From: Saprospiraceae bacterium | GTDB lineage: Bacteria; Bacteroidota; Bacteroidia; Chitinophagales; Saprospiraceae | Length of the DNA stretch: 60,486 nt | Assembly (NCBI GenBank): GCA_020437105.1 | Contig: JAGQWR010000038.1 | Location: 1 to 60,486 of the forward strand | Reading direction: 5' to 3' | Shown: piece by piece, positions 25,001 to 32,646 of the stretch | Layout: each line of letters starts with the position of its first letter | Position numbering within the stretch: the stretch's first letter is position 1 | Translations under genes and position numbers: made by a program | The notes under the pieces: generated by a model | The model's input: only the letters and a program-made list of their open reading frames with translations | Told to the model about the DNA's origin: nothing | Database searches by the model: none

Positions 25001-27102
25001 CCGGAGGTGCTGGAAACTATTCTTACCTATGGGATGATCCATTAATGCAAATCTTGCCTACCGCATCGTTCTTGCCAACAGGCCAGATTAACGTAGAGGT
25101 AACCGACGAAAATGACTGTACTATTACCTTAGGACTTTTCCTCGACGAACCAGATCCGATTGTCTTAGGAGAAGCTGTTTCCGATGTATTGTGTTTCGGA
25201 GAAAGTACCGGAGAAATGGCCGTAACAGTTGTAGGTGGCACCTATCCTTATAACTATTCCTGGAACGACCCCGCCATGACGATTGATTCTGTTGTAATTG
25301 GCGTACCGGCAGATCCATACCAGGTTATTGTCACCGATGCAAATGGCTGTACCGAATCCCTCGACATGACAGTCGCAGAACCAGCTTCGGCCATAACAGC
25401 CAGCGCCAATCAGGTTGACATTAGCTGCTTTAATGAAAATACCTCTACTGCCATTGCCACAGGAATGGGTGGGACAGGTAGCAATTATTCCTACTCCTGG
25501 AATGTCAATCAACAGACTCAGACAGCGGTAAATTTACCACCGGGGAATTACGCCGTTACCATTACCGATGAAAACGATTGCGAGGCTTTCGCGAATGTGA
25601 ATATCGTTCAATACGATACCATGGAGCTGTTGGTGATTTTTGCTCCACCAACCTGTAACGGACTTTCCAATGGTTCGCTCGCTGTGACTGATGTGGACGG
25701 TGGATCCAATAGCGGCATCCTGAATTACACCTGGAGTGCCAACCCGGCAATCAATGACGATGTCATTACCGGACTTCCGGGTAATCAACTTTACGAAGTA
25801 ACCGTAACAGATGACCAGGGTTGCTCTGTTAGCGAGTCGGTCTTTATGCCGGAACCAGAGGCTATAATTCTCACGCTTTCAGCAGATGATGTATTGTGCC
25901 ACGGAGATACCAGTGGTACTGCTACCGTTGTAAACGTAGTAAACGAGGCTGGTGCGGTTCAATATTTGTGGAGTGCAAATGCAGATGCGCAAACGAGTGC
26001 AGCTGCCATTGATCTGCCTGCAGGCACCTATTCTGTGACTGTCACGGATGCAAATGGTTGTACTGCTACCGGTTCTATTGGTATTGAGGAACCCACTCAG
26101 GTTGTTGCCGATTTTGATGTCATCGAAAATGAATGTTTCGGTGATGCCGAAGGCATTATTTCGGCAAACCCAAGCGGTGGTACCCCTAATTATACATACG
26201 AATGGTCAACAGGTAGTACGAGTGCAAAATTAGATGGACTGCCAGTTGGTTTTTATACCGTGACAATCAAAGACGCAAATGGATGTGCCATTATAGAGGA
26301 AATTGAAATGACTTCACCTGCACCTATTCTTCCGGGATATATTGTGGAGGATGTATCTTGTTTTGGTTACGGAGATGGATTGATCGTAGTAGAACCCTCT
26401 GGCGGTGTTGGCCCCTTCCAATATAGCCTGGACGGCGAATTTTATTCCGGATCAAGCTCTATTATTGGACTAGAGGCTGGTGTTTACAACATCTTTACGC
26501 TTGACGCGAATGGGTGTGAATGGTTATCGGAGGTTCCGGTTTTTGAACCACCTGCCATTGAATTGGTCATTGTGCAAGCACCGGAGGTAGTCATTAACCT
26601 GGGAGATATCATCGATTTATTTGCTTACGCGAATAATGAAATTGGACCAACATCTTACACCTGGATCGAACCCTATCTGGGCACCCTGGATTGTAATGAT
26701 TGTTTTAATCCAACCGTAACGACACAGAATACCATTACCTACGAAGTCGTAGTAGTCGATTCACTTGGATGTACCGATTCAGATTTTGTAACAGTTCGGG
26801 TAGAAAAAGAGCGTGTAGTAGAAGTACCTACCGGGTTTTCTCCAAATAATGACGGAGAGAATGACCTGCTGCTGGTACACGGAAAAGAAGGCACCATTGT
26901 TAATCTATTCCGGGTGTATGATCGCTGGGGCGAACTACTCTATGAGAATAACGGGTTCTTCGTAAATGATCCAACAGTTGGCTGGAACGGTGAATTCCGG
27001 AGTCAGCCTATGGGCAGCGGAGTCTATATCTGGTATTTGGAAGTTACTTATATTGATGGAGTTACAGAATCCTTTAAAGGAGGGACTACTCTTATCCGAT
27101 AA
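22078..27102 (+). CDS. giant SprB-repeat surface protein with PKD and two P-like domains and type B (CHU_C) sorting tail
   Basis: A 1674-residue exported protein. The signal peptide (1-20, ending SLNAQ) is followed by a CUB-like part (about 20-140, with LLCFYDGVNTGAPLL), a PKD domain (about 165-245, FHWDFGDG), two proprotein convertase P-like domains (about 300-470 and 575-725), an FN3-like part, about 8 SprB repeats (about 870-1490) and a gliding-motility tail (about 1580-1674: GFSPNNDGENDLL, YDRWGELLY, GSGVYIWYL). The tail is nearly the same as in the 1892-aa protein, so both probably use the same type B export and anchoring route. porP/sprF follows after 66 bp, as is usual for SprB-type cargo. 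Role as adhesin is inferred. Confidence 0.92.
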   Translation: MKWTTTILFSFLFALASLNAQTYQMDGSPITDCSGFFTDSGGSGNMYGPNESLTTTICSDFSSGTHVRLNFSGVDIGGGDLLCFYDGVNTGAPLLSCNTDFLPGAPFIIQATAANPGGCVTIEFMSDGAVEGDGWSAAISCIPACQIITSVLENSMPAVEPVDTGYIDICPGDIVFFEGTGLYPQNGIVYNHSDLTSTFHWDFGDGNFGLGPNASHLYDEPGGYTVQLTITDQFGCTNTNFISQRIRVAPPPSFSYGGLIPDPLCAGDTLSLNSITYGLDSTLNLSINPSTGTFDIEGARSDSLPLPDGTGVAYETGIGFTEFSPGQVLSNINDLVSICVNIEHSWMRDLEISIECPNGAQVILHNHPGPIGGEVFLGEPFENDEGLDPPIPGIGYDYCWTPDATAGTWIEYANANNPGTLPEGDYNSFEPLTNLLGCPLNGEWVISVEDLWGIDNGYIFSWSIEFDPSIYPNVETFTPDLIDYGWVNNPTIFDYTQDSIQASPVNAGTASYAYFVEDEFGCVWDTAININILPYLHPDCYSCTDILQPEPDTAVCDNEVVQLDASVDFSQEIPTTFEAFPFYPFGFGNHPPAAPYNSVISVNSIYPLSITNPFTDIISVCIDIETDFLSDIAVFLKAPNGSMIELTSGNGGGSDFYTQTCFTPAAVTPITAGTTPFTGDFQPEGNWNVLGGTVINGDWQLLVSDAFGPTAMGVLNSWSITFRAENDVVYTWSPGSNLDCVVCPDPLASPPLGSNTYFVTAQDIHDCVQMDTLTIDVLASYDAPAIVCNQNTNGEIIFSWNMVNGVTDYLVNVDGTGWVPANGILMHTVGGLTNGDMVSIEVQVDVPSSLCPVQIGDLTCTYNFCGITSTLNNLQDPSCAGDCDGTVDIGAVGGNGAITYTIIQLDGLYTYDQPNGQFSALCAGDHLVIMEDITGCLDSISFSLTEPAGMMADIFVSQPISCNGDANGQVTVVPSGGAGNYSYLWDDPLMQILPTASFLPTGQINVEVTDENDCTITLGLFLDEPDPIVLGEAVSDVLCFGESTGEMAVTVVGGTYPYNYSWNDPAMTIDSVVIGVPADPYQVIVTDANGCTESLDMTVAEPASAITASANQVDISCFNENTSTAIATGMGGTGSNYSYSWNVNQQTQTAVNLPPGNYAVTITDENDCEAFANVNIVQYDTMELLVIFAPPTCNGLSNGSLAVTDVDGGSNSGILNYTWSANPAINDDVITGLPGNQLYEVTVTDDQGCSVSESVFMPEPEAIILTLSADDVLCHGDTSGTATVVNVVNEAGAVQYLWSANADAQTSAAAIDLPAGTYSVTVTDANGCTATGSIGIEEPTQVVADFDVIENECFGDAEGIISANPSGGTPNYTYEWSTGSTSAKLDGLPVGFYTVTIKDANGCAIIEEIEMTSPAPILPGYIVEDVSCFGYGDGLIVVEPSGGVGPFQYSLDGEFYSGSSSIIGLEAGVYNIFTLDANGCEWLSEVPVFEPPAIELVIVQAPEVVINLGDIIDLFAYANNEIGPTSYTWIEPYLGTLDCNDCFNPTVTTQNTITYEVVVVDSLGCTDSDFVTVRVEKERVVEVPTGFSPNNDGENDLLLVHGKEGTIVNLFRVYDRWGELLYENNGFFVNDPTVGWNGEFRSQPMGSGVYIWYLEVTYIDGVTESFKGGTTLIR

Positions 27103-27112
27103 ATCACTTATT

Positions 27113-27151
27113 CCTCCCGGTTTGAATTTCATGTCAGACCGGGAGGGTTTT
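27113..27151 (+). terminator. terminator-like hairpin between the adhesin and porP/sprF
   Basis: CCTCCCGGT pairs perfectly with ACCGGGAGG, followed by GTTTT, only 11 bp after the adhesin stop codon and 18 bp before the porP ATG. It can act as a partial terminator that sets the adhesin to PorP ratio, or as a full one if porP has its own promoter; I see no clear box inside the remaining gap. Confidence 0.65.
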
Positions 27152-27168
27152 ACAATAACAAAATTATT

Positions 27169-28212
27169 ATGCGAAGTATAATTACACTTATTGTTCTCAG
27201 TTTTTGTTCCTTTCTTGTTCAAGGTCAGGATCCCTCTTTTGCGCAATTTTATGCTGCTCCGCTTCAGGTAAACCCGGCAATGACGGGTGTGCACAGCGGC
27301 AAATTTCGGGTGGCCATAAATTATCGCGATCAATGGTCCAGTGTATTGGACAATGATCCATATCGGACCATCGGTACAAGCTTTGATATCCGCCACCGTG
27401 TTGGCCGTAGCGATTATATTGCTTATGGCTTTGATGTCATGCGTGATGAGGCCGGCCCGTCAAACTACACGCAAACGGCGGCACACTTAAACCTGGCTTT
27501 CCTAAAGCAATTGAATGGCAGCCGATATCGAACCAATGACCAGTTTCTGGTTGCTGGTGCCCAGGTTGGATTTGGTCAGCATGCACTTGATTATGGCAAC
27601 CTTTGGTTTAGCAATCAGTTTGACAACATCAACGAAGAAGTTAATACGACCCTCTCATCCGGAGAAAATATCAGCCAAAATACCTCGGCTTTCCTGGATA
27701 TAAATGCAGGTCTGCTCTATTACGCGCTGTTTGGAGATAATGCCAGCCTCTATCTTGGTGGAGCCATGCACCACCTAAACGGACCGTCCATTTCGTTCCG
27801 GGATACCGGTTCTGAAAGCATTTATATGCGTTGGTTGGTACAAGCTGGAGGCGAAATCCCGTTCAGCACGGAGATGAGCTTATTACCGGCTGTGATCACA
27901 CAAAGTCAGGGACCCTCGCTAACGACTATTGTTGGTGCGAACCTCCGGTTTACAAACCGCGACTGGAAAGAAGTAGCTATCCGGGCAGGTGTGTGGACAC
28001 AGATTTCTAATGAATTGTCTGCTGGTTCTGCCATCCCGACTTATATTGTAACAGCCATCTTAGAAATGGGTCGCGTCAATCTGGGATTGAGCTACGATGT
28101 GAATGCAGGTACAGTTGCAAAACCGACCAATTCACGGGGAGCCTTTGAGATTTCGCTGGTCTATGTACATCCGGGCGATCGGAGAATGCGCGTAAGCTGT
28201 CCGAAATTCTAA
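27169..28212 (+). CDS. PorP/SprF-family type IX secretion system membrane protein
   Basis: A 347-residue outer-membrane protein with a signal peptide (1-20, ending LVQGQ) and the family opening DPSFAQFYAAPLQVNPAMTG followed by FRVAINYRDQW. The remainder has the alternating pattern of a beta barrel of the Bacteroidota PorP/SprF family, and it ends in a short aromatic C-terminus. In Flavobacterium, SprF is needed for surface delivery of SprB and is encoded right after it; the same order is seen here. It probably serves the 1674-aa protein and perhaps its paralogue. Confidence 0.93.
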   Translation: MRSIITLIVLSFCSFLVQGQDPSFAQFYAAPLQVNPAMTGVHSGKFRVAINYRDQWSSVLDNDPYRTIGTSFDIRHRVGRSDYIAYGFDVMRDEAGPSNYTQTAAHLNLAFLKQLNGSRYRTNDQFLVAGAQVGFGQHALDYGNLWFSNQFDNINEEVNTTLSSGENISQNTSAFLDINAGLLYYALFGDNASLYLGGAMHHLNGPSISFRDTGSESIYMRWLVQAGGEIPFSTEMSLLPAVITQSQGPSLTTIVGANLRFTNRDWKEVAIRAGVWTQISNELSAGSAIPTYIVTAILEMGRVNLGLSYDVNAGTVAKPTNSRGAFEISLVYVHPGDRRMRVSCPKF

Positions 28213-28235
28213 GAAAAGAATCTCCTGCAAAAACT

Positions 28236-28278
28236 AAAAATCCCGAATTCTGGAAGGTTCCAAAATTCGGGATTTTTT
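28236..28278. terminator. bidirectional terminator between convergent genes
   Basis: AAAAATCCCGAATT pairs with AATTCGGGATTTTT around a short loop, with a T run on either strand. It lies between porP (plus) and the methyltransferase gene (minus), and can end both transcripts. Confidence 0.85.
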
Positions 28279-28305
28279 ATTTACAAAAGTTCGCTGAGCC
28301 TCCGT

Positions 28306-29538
28306 TTATTCCACGTATAAGATCAAGCCTTTCAGGTAGCGGCTTTCCGAATGAAACAGCTGCACCGGATGATCTGCCGGCTGCGAGAGACTACTCATGA
28401 CCCGTACCGATCTGCCGGCTTCAATTGCAGCAGCAACAATAGTATCATAAAACAAACTCCGATCCACCACCTGGCTACAGGAAAAGGTAAATAATATACC
28501 GCCGGGAGCGATCTTAGCCAGGGCCATGGCATTCAGTCTTTTGTAAGCCTGAACTGCATTGTGGCGTTTCTTCAGGCTTTTGGCAAAGGCAGGCGGATCA
28601 ACCACCATCACCTCATAGCTTTCCTCTGTATCTTTTAAATATTTCATGACATCCTCTGCCATGGATTTGTGCCGGTCTTCCGGTAGTTTATTGAGCGCTA
28701 CATTTCGGTCAGTCCAGGCAATCGCCTTTTCAGAAACATCGACCGAGTGTACCATACGCGCGCCAGCAGCCAAAGCGTAAACCGAGAACCCGCCAGAATA
28801 ACAAAAGGCATTCAGGACCGACTTACCGCTCACATATTGGCTCAACATCTGCCGATTATCCCGCTGATCCAGAAAAAATCCGGTTTTCTGGCCCTGTACC
28901 CAATCTACTAAAAACTGATGCTGATGTTCCTGCACGATTGCCGAATCTCCGGCACCTTCTAAAAAACCGTTCTGAACCCCACGGCCAAATTCAGAGGGCA
29001 GTGTTTCCGAACTCTTATCATAGATGGCTGAGAGCTGATCGCCATATATTTTCCTTAATGCTTCCGCAATTTCCTTACGCGACCGAAACATCCCAATCGA
29101 ATGACATTGAATCACCGCAGTTTGTGCGTAAATATCAATGATCAATCCGGGCAGACCATCTCCTTCTGCATGAATCAGCCGATAACAATTGGTATTCGGA
29201 TTGTCGAGATACCCCACATCTTTGCGGTATTGCCAGGCTGCCTGAATTTTTCGAAACCAAAAGTCGGCATCAATATCTTCCTCCACAAAAGAGATGAGTC
29301 GAACGGCAATACTACTATCTTGATAATGCCCACTAGCCAGGAATACGCCTTTGGAGCTTAAAACCTGCACCAATTCGCCATCTTTTGGCGTTTCATCAAA
29401 TCGGGCAATAGCACCGGAAAATATCCAGGGGTGGAAACGTTCAATAGGTCTTTCCTTACCGGGTTTCAGAAAAATGCGTTTGGAAGAGCTGATAACGTAT
29501 GGTTTAAAATAATGATTGAAAAGTAACAGGAACTCAAT
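28306..29538 (-). CDS. class I SAM-dependent rRNA methyltransferase (RlmI family), non-ATG start
   Basis: The frame encodes an N-terminal PUA domain (KRIFLKPGKER, RFHPWIFSGAI), a linking RNA-binding part (NCYRLIHAEGDGLPGLIIDIY) and a methyltransferase domain (VLNAFCYSGGFSVYALAAGA, then VVDPPAFAKS with the NPPF-like motif and FTFSCSQ). RlmI-type enzymes methylate a cytosine in 23S rRNA at C5. The first ordinary start in frame (TTG at 29373) would remove most of the PUA domain; the homologous sequence continues to about 29500. No ATG, GTG or TTG lies upstream in frame. I therefore extend to an ATT at 29538, which overlaps the TGA of the preceding proline dehydrogenase gene and gives 410 residues, close to the usual length. 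A CTG at 29529 is the alternative. Confidence 0.85.
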   Translation of the reverse strand: MEFLLLFNHYFKPYVISSSKRIFLKPGKERPIERFHPWIFSGAIARFDETPKDGELVQVLSSKGVFLASGHYQDSSIAVRLISFVEEDIDADFWFRKIQAAWQYRKDVGYLDNPNTNCYRLIHAEGDGLPGLIIDIYAQTAVIQCHSIGMFRSRKEIAEALRKIYGDQLSAIYDKSSETLPSEFGRGVQNGFLEGAGDSAIVQEHQHQFLVDWVQGQKTGFFLDQRDNRQMLSQYVSGKSVLNAFCYSGGFSVYALAAGARMVHSVDVSEKAIAWTDRNVALNKLPEDRHKSMAEDVMKYLKDTEESYEVMVVDPPAFAKSLKKRHNAVQAYKRLNAMALAKIAPGGILFTFSCSQVVDRSLFYDTIVAAAIEAGRSVRVMSSLSQPADHPVQLFHSESRYLKGLILYVE

Positions 29539-30796
29539 CCAGTTTCCGGCGTTTCAGCTCCTCAGAAATGAGTTGAAGTTCCCGGCTCATATCACCTGCG
29601 ACAGAGGTGTTTTCCTGTGCCCGGCGAATCAAATATGGCAACACCTCTTTGACAGCACCAAAAACCACATATTTTGCGACATTAAATCCGGCGAAAGCCA
29701 GATTAAAGGTCAGGTGATCACTCATTCCGAGCAGCTGACAGAAGTTGAGGTGGGCATGATCCTTGGGCAATTTGCGCTCGTGTATCATCTGAGCCATCAA
29801 GAGGCAGCTTTCTGCATTATGCGTCGCGTTACAGAGGGCAATTTTCTCGTAATTATCCACACAAAACCGAACGCCCATATTATAACTTTCATCTGTGGCG
29901 CGCTTATTGGGATGGATTGGCGATGGATAACCAAGGCGTTCTGCTCGCTCGCGTTCCTTATCCATGTATGCTCCCCGAACCAATTTAGCACCTAAAAAGT
30001 ACCCGCCTAACTGCGCTTCATCAAAGGAAGTCATCAGGTATTTCAAGCGATCACTCCGGTACATTTGAAAGGTATTATAGACGACTACTTTTTCGCGATT
30101 GTATCGGCGCATCATGACCTTGACGAGGTGATCAATTGTATCCTGTATCCAGCTTTCCTCGGCATCAAAAAAGATGGCTACACCTTTTTGTCGGGCTACA
30201 TGGCAAACGGCATCAATCCGTTTTAACACGATCTTGTATTCTGCCCGGGTTTTATCTGTGTGTGGCTTATCCTCCTGAATCATTTGCAACAACCCAAAGC
30301 GCGCCATCCCGGTAATCTTTGAGCTGACCACCGGAACACTTTCGTTAATTGCCGCAAACTCAATAGACCGAATGGTTTCCTTCATGGTCTTATTGAAATC
30401 CTCCTCAGATTCTTTAGCTTCGGCTCCATAATCCAGTGCCGTGAAGGTATTTTGGGCGGCAAGTTTTTCAATGGTTGGCACAGACTCTAATAAGGTGGTA
30501 CCACCACAGAATTGCTCAAAAATGGTGCTTTTGACCACCTTATCTACAAAAGGCAATCGAAGTTGGATGGCTGCCAAACCCAGTTTAGATCCAACTGAAA
30601 CCAGCCAGGGTTTATTCATTAAGCGAAAAAGCCAGGCAGCTTTCTTTAATTCTGCATCTGTTTTGCTCGCGAAGGCATTTTCCGTATTTGAAAAATCCAG
30701 GTCAGGACCACCGGTTCCGGAAGCTTTTTTTGCCTCCATAAGTGCCTGATGTAATTTGTCGAATTTGGTATCTACCGGCTTTCCTTCTTTTTTCAT
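29534..30796 (-). CDS. proline dehydrogenase (PRODH)
   Basis: A 420-residue flavoenzyme that oxidises proline to pyrroline-5-carboxylate and passes electrons to quinone. The C-terminal barrel shows KLVRGAYMDKERERAERLGYP (within 275-300), NATHNAESCLL, and the final YLIRRAQENTS with the paired Arg that bind the proline carboxylate. It is the single-domain form common in Bacteroidota, not the PutA fusion; no P5C dehydrogenase is in the window. It is part of the long minus-strand gene run, 83 bp after aroE, and its stop codon overlaps the likely start of the methyltransferase gene. Confidence 0.9.
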   Translation of the reverse strand: MKKEGKPVDTKFDKLHQALMEAKKASGTGGPDLDFSNTENAFASKTDAELKKAAWLFRLMNKPWLVSVGSKLGLAAIQLRLPFVDKVVKSTIFEQFCGGTTLLESVPTIEKLAAQNTFTALDYGAEAKESEEDFNKTMKETIRSIEFAAINESVPVVSSKITGMARFGLLQMIQEDKPHTDKTRAEYKIVLKRIDAVCHVARQKGVAIFFDAEESWIQDTIDHLVKVMMRRYNREKVVVYNTFQMYRSDRLKYLMTSFDEAQLGGYFLGAKLVRGAYMDKERERAERLGYPSPIHPNKRATDESYNMGVRFCVDNYEKIALCNATHNAESCLLMAQMIHERKLPKDHAHLNFCQLLGMSDHLTFNLAFAGFNVAKYVVFGAVKEVLPYLIRRAQENTSVAGDMSRELQLISEELKRRKLD

Positions 30797-30879
30797 ATTT
30801 GGAAGGGCATTTCCTGATTCAATAAACGTGGTGATATATACCCAAACAAAAGTTTTATGGGTATGTTGCTACTCCGATT

Positions 30880-31659
30880 TTAATTTGATCCCGGGATCTC
30901 CTTTTCCAAATTCCAGATTTCCCAAGACTTCTGAGCTTGTAGATTCAACATCTGCTGCCCATTTTGTACCGTGGCACCCTGTGCCGCTCCGAGACGCATA
31001 AATGTGGTTTCTTCGGGGTTATATACCAGATCATAAAGGTAATGATTTGGACCTAGAAGATTATATGGAATATTGGGGCACGCTGCCACATCCGGAAAGG
31101 TTCCCAGCGGACTGGTATTTACAATCAGGGAATGCTTATCTAAAAGCACCTTACTTATTTCCAGATATCCGATCTGGCCAGAGTTTGGAGTACGACTCAC
31201 CTTTAAAACCGGAATCTCCAGCTTTTCAAGGACCCAACAAATTGCTTTGGATGCGCCACCTGTACCCAGAACCAATGCACCGGATTGCCAGTTATCCGGC
31301 AATAATTCCCGGAGAGATTGTTCAAAACCAAAGGCATCGGTGTTGAAACCACTCAGACTGCCATCATCCTCTACCCGTATGGTATTTACAGCACCTATGG
31401 CTTTAGTGATCGGATCGAGACGATCCAGGAAAGGGATGATAGCCTGTTTGTGTGGAATGGTTACATTCAATCCACGAAGTTTCGGATACCGGACCAGCAT
31501 CGCAGGAAATTCAGTGAGGTCCTCTATCGGTAGGAGTTCATAGACTGCATCTTCGATCCCTTCTACCAAAAATTTATGCTGAAAATATTTTTTGGAAAAG
31601 GAATGCGAAAGCGGATACCCGATGAGCGCAAACTTTCTGATTTGGTCTGTATTAAGCAC
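30880..31659 (-). CDS. aroE: shikimate dehydrogenase
   Basis: A 259-residue NADP-dependent enzyme that reduces 3-dehydroshikimate to shikimate in aromatic amino-acid synthesis. It has the substrate motif GYPLSHSFSKKYF at the N-terminus, NVTIPHKQAI with the catalytic Lys, GAVNTI, FNTDAFGF with the catalytic Asp, the NADP motif VLGTGGASKAI and the C-terminal NGQQMLNLQA. All expected residues are present. Its start overlaps the end of the DUF368 gene by 8 bp, so the two are translationally coupled. Confidence 0.96.
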   Translation of the reverse strand: MLNTDQIRKFALIGYPLSHSFSKKYFQHKFLVEGIEDAVYELLPIEDLTEFPAMLVRYPKLRGLNVTIPHKQAIIPFLDRLDPITKAIGAVNTIRVEDDGSLSGFNTDAFGFEQSLRELLPDNWQSGALVLGTGGASKAICWVLEKLEIPVLKVSRTPNSGQIGYLEISKVLLDKHSLIVNTSPLGTFPDVAACPNIPYNLLGPNHYLYDLVYNPEETTFMRLGAAQGATVQNGQQMLNLQAQKSWEIWNLEKEIPGSN

Positions 31660-32599
31660 TTTTGACTGACTGATTTCCTACCCGATCCAACAAAAAAACA
31701 ATCAGGAACCCGCTCACCAGGGCAATGATTACACCCATAACCATCGGATCACCCTCAAAATTAGCCGGCAATACCTTCAGGGTGCTCATCGGCACAGATT
31801 CGCCACTGCTATTGGTGCGGTAGCTCAGTACATTTTGCCAGGGCCAAAGCCGATTTAATGACCCAAGCATAAAGCCCGTAAGCAAGGCCAGGGTATGCCA
31901 TCTATAGTGGATAAACAACCAACTGAGAATGCGCGAGAAAATCGCCAGTCCGACTAAACACCCCGTACCAAAAACGGCCATAATAGTGAGGCTGTGCGGA
32001 TCAAAACTTGTTAAAGCTTCCTTGACAGCCGGCACAATCAGGGTGTACATACCTAATAACAAAAGGATGAAACTACCCGAAACCCCCGGTAGCAATAAAG
32101 CAGATATCGCAATCATTCCCGACAGGAAAATAAACCACCAGGCTTCTGATCCGGATGTCGGACTGGCTACGGTTATCCAATAGGCGAAACCAGCTCCACC
32201 CACAAGAAGTAACAAACTACTCCAGTTCCAAACAGGAACCTGCTTACCTATATATACTGCAGAGGCAATGATCAATCCAAAGAAAAAAGACCAGATTACC
32301 GGCGGATAATGCTCCAGGAGCCAGGTAATCAAAAACACGCCAACAACAATTCCAAGAATCATCCCGGCACCGAGGAAAAGCAAAAAATTGCCATTTACCT
32401 TTTCCCATACACCTTTTATACCACCCGATTTCCAGGCTGGCACGAGGGCTGGTCCGAAGGCTTTTATCGATTGTAAAAGCTGTTCGTAAATCCCGGTAAT
32501 GAAAGCAATGGTACCTCCGGAAACACCGGGAATCACCTCGGCCATCCCCATGGCGGCTCCTTTTAAAGCAAGTTGTAAGCGGTCGTTTAACAAATTCAT
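31652..32599 (-). CDS. DUF368 membrane protein (undecaprenyl phosphate translocase family, PopT-like)
   Basis: A 315-residue protein with about eight membrane segments and the DUF368 features GMAEVIPGVSGGTIAFITG at the N-terminus and a second LLPGVSGSFILLLLGMY repeat in the middle, an inverted-repeat transporter layout. Members of this family have been shown to return undecaprenyl phosphate across the inner membrane for cell-wall and surface-glycan synthesis. A TACTTTTG box ends 5 bp before its ATG, so it may start a sub-operon with aroE. Confidence 0.9.
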   Translation of the reverse strand: MNLLNDRLQLALKGAAMGMAEVIPGVSGGTIAFITGIYEQLLQSIKAFGPALVPAWKSGGIKGVWEKVNGNFLLFLGAGMILGIVVGVFLITWLLEHYPPVIWSFFFGLIIASAVYIGKQVPVWNWSSLLLLVGGAGFAYWITVASPTSGSEAWWFIFLSGMIAISALLLPGVSGSFILLLLGMYTLIVPAVKEALTSFDPHSLTIMAVFGTGCLVGLAIFSRILSWLFIHYRWHTLALLTGFMLGSLNRLWPWQNVLSYRTNSSGESVPMSTLKVLPANFEGDPMVMGVIIALVSGFLIVFLLDRVGNQSVKSA

Positions 32600-32604
32600 G
32601 GCGG

Positions 32605-32639
32605 CAAAAGTAGGGCTTTGTTACTGAATTTGTTTCAAA
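32605..32639 (-). promoter_or_regulatory. DUF368-aroE promoter with -33 and -7 boxes
   Basis: On the gene strand TTTG (32639-32636) is followed after 23 bp by TACTTTTG (32612-32605), an exact TAnnTTTG match, and the ATG comes 5 bp later. This is the best two-box promoter in the window and predicts a leaderless mRNA. Confidence 0.55.
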
Positions 32640-32646
32640 GAATTCG

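Noticed and set aside
29373..29540. Frameshift or pseudogene in the RlmI-like gene
   Set aside because: The frame is open and conserved through the whole PUA domain; only the start codon is unusual.
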